Part shown: positions 61,453 through 64,000 of the stretch, piece by piece
How positions within the stretch are numbered: position 1 is the first letter of the stretch
Layout: every line of letters starts with the position of its first letter
Assembly (NCBI RefSeq): GCF_011009015.1
Contig: NZ_CP048878.1
Span: forward strand, 2,820,354 to 2,884,353
Source: Spartinivicinus ruber
GTDB lineage: Bacteria > Pseudomonadota > Gammaproteobacteria > Pseudomonadales > Zooshikellaceae
Direction of reading: 5' to 3'
DNA length: 64,000 bases
Notes under the pieces: model-generated
What the model saw: the letters and a program-made list of their open reading frames with translations, nothing else
What the model was told of the DNA's origin: nothing
The model's database searches: none
Made by a program: the position numbers and the translations under genes

Positions 61453-62109
61453 ATGGCACAATCAGAAACTGTTGAACGAATATTAGATGCTGCAGAGGCT
61501 TTATTTGCAGAAAAGGGGTTTGCCGAAACGTCATTACGGACTATTACCAGTAAAGCTGGAGTAAACTTAGCGGCAGTGAATTATCATTTTGGCTCTAAAA
61601 AGGCGCTCATTCAGGCTGTATTTGCACGTTTCTTGGAGCCTTTTTGTAAAAAACTCACTTTGAAGCTTAATGAATTTGAAGCATCATTAGCCGATCGTCA
61701 ACCCACTCCAGAACAGCTGCTTAATCTGCTATTTCAGCAAATACTCTCTGTAGAAGCTCGAGGCAAGAATGACCTATCGGTGTTTATGCGCTTGCTAGGA
61801 CTAGCTTTTAGCCAGTCTCAAGGACATCTACGCAAATACCTTGAACAAGTATATGGAGATGTGTTTCGCCGTTTTGTTAGTTTGGTCGTGCAAGCATCAC
61901 CAGATTTACCACCTGTAGAAATTTTCTGGCGTGTTAATTTTATGGTTGGTTCAGTGGCATTTACTATGTCTGGATTAGATGCTTTACGGGATATTGCTGA
62001 AAGTGAATACAACGAGCATACCTCTGTACCTGCGGTTATGAAACGACTGGTGCCGTTTTTAGCTCAAGGCATGAAAGCTGATTTGCCTGCTACCAGCCTA
62101 GAGGTTTAA
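61453..62109 (+). CDS. psrA: PsrA-like TetR family regulator
   Basis: 218 residues. N-terminal HTH: MAQSETVERILDAAEALFAEKGFAETSLRTITSKAGVNLAAVNYHFGSKKALIQAVFARF is extremely close to pseudomonad PsrA. The C-terminal domain is all-helical and binds fatty acyl effectors in that family. PsrA regulates rpoS and beta-oxidation in response to long-chain fatty acids. Its neighbours (lexA/sulA on one side, nagZ on the other) repeat the pseudomonad order. ATG 61453. Confidence 0.9.
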   Translation: MAQSETVERILDAAEALFAEKGFAETSLRTITSKAGVNLAAVNYHFGSKKALIQAVFARFLEPFCKKLTLKLNEFEASLADRQPTPEQLLNLLFQQILSVEARGKNDLSVFMRLLGLAFSQSQGHLRKYLEQVYGDVFRRFVSLVVQASPDLPPVEIFWRVNFMVGSVAFTMSGLDALRDIAESEYNEHTSVPAVMKRLVPFLAQGMKADLPATSLEV

Positions 62110-62142
62110 TCGTTTATTTTACATGCGTGTGTACGGTGAGTG

Positions 62143-62622
62143 ATGCCTGTTATTTATGTTTCCATTGCCGAACAAACCCTTAAATTGTTTGATGATAATC
62201 AACTGATTAAACAATACCCGATTTCTACAGCGGCGAATGGAACTGGCCAGCAGCAAGGCAGCTTTCAAACCCCGTTGGGCCGACACCTTGTTCGAGCTAA
62301 GATCGGTGCTAACTGCCCATTAAATGCTGTATTTGTTGGGCGACGATTTACAGGGGAAGTCTATGATGAGAAATTAGCCAGTCAGTTTCCCCAGCGCGAT
62401 TGGATTTTAACCCGTATTTTATGGTTAAGTGGACAGGAACCTGGTTATAACCGCTTGGGGAAAGTGGACTCAATGCGACGGTATATTTATATCCATGGTA
62501 CCCCTGACACAGAACCAATGGGAATACCCGCCTCCCACGGTTGTATTCGGATGCGTAATAATGCAGTTATTGAACTATTTGAGCGTATGCCAGTATATAC
62601 ACAAGTGATAATTGAGCCTTAA
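62143..62622 (+). CDS. L,D-transpeptidase (YkuD domain)
   Basis: 159 residues from ATG 62143 (or a GTG 3 bases upstream). YkuD fold: MPVIYVSIAEQTLKLFDDNQLIKQYPIS, GSFQTPLGRHLV, YIYIHGTPDTEPMGIPASHGCIRMRN with the catalytic HxxxS-HGCIRM set. No signal peptide is seen, so the family's usual periplasmic crosslinking role is uncertain. Some short family members are annotated as cytoplasmic L,D-carboxypeptidase-like. It lies just upstream of nagZ, fitting a muropeptide recycling role. Confidence 0.93.
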   Translation: MPVIYVSIAEQTLKLFDDNQLIKQYPISTAANGTGQQQGSFQTPLGRHLVRAKIGANCPLNAVFVGRRFTGEVYDEKLASQFPQRDWILTRILWLSGQEPGYNRLGKVDSMRRYIYIHGTPDTEPMGIPASHGCIRMRNNAVIELFERMPVYTQVIIEP

Positions 62623-62653
62623 TTTCAGTAAACAATAAACATTGGTAAATCCT

Positions 62654-63661
62654 ATGCCAGGTCAGGTAATTGTTGATTTAGCAGGAATATCGCTAACGGA
62701 TGACGAGCGTTGGTTGTTAAACCAGCCTGCGGTTACTGGGGTGATTTTATTTGCCCGTAATGTGGTAGATCGCCAGCAGGTATTAACATTATTGGAATCA
62801 ATCCGAGCAGTACGGCAAGATTTATTAATTACGGTTGATCAGGAAGGGGGGCGGGTACAACGGTTGGTTAATGGTTATACCAAACTACCCGCTGCCTGTC
62901 GGCTAGGGGAGCACTATCAACATAATCCAGTTGAAGCCTGTCAATTAGCAGAAGATTTAGGCTGGTTAATGGCCAGTGAGGTGATTGCCTCAGGCATAGA
63001 TTTAAGCTTTGCACCCGTTTTAGATTTAGGTTTACCCATCAGTCAGGTGATTGGTTCTCGTGCATTTGCAGAGCAGCCTAAGACCGTTGCTGAATTAGCC
63101 TGCAACTATTGTGTAGGGATGAAACAAGCAGGAATGGCAACAGTCGGTAAGCATTACCCAGGGCATGGCAGTGTAGCGGCAGATACCCATCATGATATTG
63201 CCTGTGATGATCGGCCCTTTACCGAAATAGAGCAAGCTGACCTGCTGCCATTTACTGCACTAATTAAGCAACAGTTGTTAGATGGGATTATGCCTGCGCA
63301 TGTTTTATATCCACAAGTGGCAGAAGAGCCTGCTGGTTTTTCTCGTTATTGGCTACAAACGGTGTTGCGAGAGTCTTTGAATTTTAAGGGTATTATTTTT
63401 AGTGACGATTTAACCATGCACGCTGCGAGTCAGGCGGGTGATTATCCATCACGTGCATTAGCAGCGCTTGAAGCGGGCTGTCAGTTATTGTTAGTGTGTA
63501 ATAATGTGGCAGGAGCAAAAGCGGTGGTTGCCGAACTGAATAATCATTTGACAACAGATGTTAATATTGAACCATTAAAAGGGAATGCAAAACTTAACTG
63601 GCAGAAATTAGAGGAGCATCCCCGTCGGTTAGCAATCCACGAAAAACTAAAAACACTGTAA
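62654..63661 (+). CDS. nagZ: Beta-N-acetylhexosaminidase
   Basis: 335 residues from ATG 62654; a TTG at 62642 is less likely. Glycoside hydrolase family 3 enzyme of peptidoglycan recycling: removes GlcNAc from anhydro-muropeptides in the cytoplasm. VDQEGGRVQRL, GKHYPGHGSVAADTHHDIACD (the KH-x-PGHG loop with the catalytic His), FSDDLTMHAAS (nucleophile Asp). Order psrA, LDT, nagZ matches pseudomonads. Confidence 0.96.
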   Translation: MPGQVIVDLAGISLTDDERWLLNQPAVTGVILFARNVVDRQQVLTLLESIRAVRQDLLITVDQEGGRVQRLVNGYTKLPAACRLGEHYQHNPVEACQLAEDLGWLMASEVIASGIDLSFAPVLDLGLPISQVIGSRAFAEQPKTVAELACNYCVGMKQAGMATVGKHYPGHGSVAADTHHDIACDDRPFTEIEQADLLPFTALIKQQLLDGIMPAHVLYPQVAEEPAGFSRYWLQTVLRESLNFKGIIFSDDLTMHAASQAGDYPSRALAALEAGCQLLLVCNNVAGAKAVVAELNNHLTTDVNIEPLKGNAKLNWQKLEEHPRRLAIHEKLKTL

Positions 63662-63720
63662 TAATCGATAAATAATGTAGAATAGGCGGAACCTTAATTA
63701 ACAATCAGAGCTATTAATTC

Positions 63721-64000
63721 ATGGAAAAGTGGTTGGACTTTTTAAATTTTGCTAAGGGGCAAGATGCTTGGGTTTATCAGGTTTTTATTGTTGTATTTTT
63801 AACTTTACTTGCCAACTTTATTGCCCGTCGCTTGCTTGCTCGTTTACACCAACAATTGACTAAAACCCGTACTATTTGGGATGAAACTGTTGTTGACTCA
63901 GCACAAAAACCGTTAGCGGCTTTAATTTGGGTGATTGGTTTTAGCTGGGCAGCTGAAATTGTGCATAAAGTGTCGGATGCGGTGATTTTTCAAGCCATTG
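63721..64000 (+). CDS. Mechanosensitive ion channel, MscS family (5' end only)
   Basis: 93 codons visible, cut by the window end. The first hydrophobic segment (VYQVFIVVFLTLLANFIARRLL), then KTRTIWDETVVDSAQKPLAALIWVIGFSWAAEIV, the WDxxxVxxxxxPLxxxIW pattern of YbdG/MscK-like MscS proteins. The channel gene lies beside nagZ, again as in pseudomonads. ATG 63721; the pore and beta domain are outside the window. Confidence 0.8.
   Translation, partial: MEKWLDFLNFAKGQDAWVYQVFIVVFLTLLANFIARRLLARLHQQLTKTRTIWDETVVDSAQKPLAALIWVIGFSWAAEIVHKVSDAVIFQAI

Noticed and set aside
1-64000. CRISPR arrays, tRNA or rRNA genes, intact insertion sequences, integrases
   Set aside because: None recognised. The repeats seen are palindromic and dispersed, not regularly spaced, and carry no transposase.

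Overview
The window looks like a chromosomal segment from a moderately AT-rich, probably marine gammaproteobacterium of the Oceanospirillales/Pseudomonadales type. The best phylogenetic clue is the right end. There a lexA-sulA pair is followed by a TetR regulator with a PsrA-like N-terminus, an L,D-transpeptidase and nagZ, close to the pseudomonad lexA/psrA/nagZ neighbourhood. LexA keeps the E. coli numbering of its cleavage site and catalytic dyad (A84-G85, S119, K156). A stand-alone aceK, several chemoreceptors, PilZ, a BvgS-type sensor and polyamine genes fit a motile, free-living or host-associated bacterium. No rRNA, tRNA, CRISPR array or intact insertion sequence was seen.

Layout. 0-0.8 kb: end of an amino-acid ABC transporter operon. 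0.9-7.2 kb: a metal/thiol island with DUF411, a Cys/His-rich small protein, DUF1326, DUF2182 and an MFS transporter, facing a bufferin-type RiPP operon (bufA2-bufB-bufC, minus strand). The precursor is a tandem double bufferin with an apparent lipobox. 7.6-17 kb: a ZapB-like coiled coil, a chemoreceptor, AceK, and a BvgS/EvgS-type hybrid kinase overlapping a single-domain receiver. 17-23.3 kb: an unrecognised beta-rich protein, a GC-richer lemA-DUF2207 pair that looks acquired, a second chemoreceptor and a PilZ protein. 23.5-29 kb: a complete arginine-to-spermidine operon by the carboxyspermidine route (speA, carboxy(nor)spermidine dehydrogenase, nspC, speB). 29-42 kb: a nucleoside-gate protein divergent from an Lrp regulator, orphan periplasmic binding proteins, a secreted sphingomyelinase-like phosphodiesterase, an XRE regulator with a strong operator facing an FAD oxidase, a PEP-CTERM-like protein, a divergent paralogous pair of solute-binding proteins, a Tll0287-type heme sensor without an output domain, and small HbpS/Dabb proteins.

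42-60 kb is a large catabolic island. One plus-strand run (42483-54838) encodes a Gfo/Idh dehydrogenase, CoA-transferase, enoyl-CoA hydratase, aldehyde dehydrogenase, an ABC sugar-type importer lacking its ATPase, two GMC flavoproteins and an SDR. It ends at a perfect bidirectional terminator facing a LacI regulator, beyond which lie a DUF993 aldolase-like protein, glycerate kinase and another Gfo/Idh dehydrogenase. A shared 16-bp palindrome (ATTGGAACGTTCCAAT-like) occurs ahead of the first gene and in the lacI/DUF993 intergenic region, which ties the island together as one LacI regulon. I do not recognise the pathway.

The two most unusual items are the lipobox-containing double bufferin operon and the 17-kb LacI-controlled pathway. 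A dispersed palindromic repeat family (terminal AGGGTGTCGCRAAAG) also recurs through the window, including inside the ABC operon. All calls rest on reading the sequence; no database search was run.
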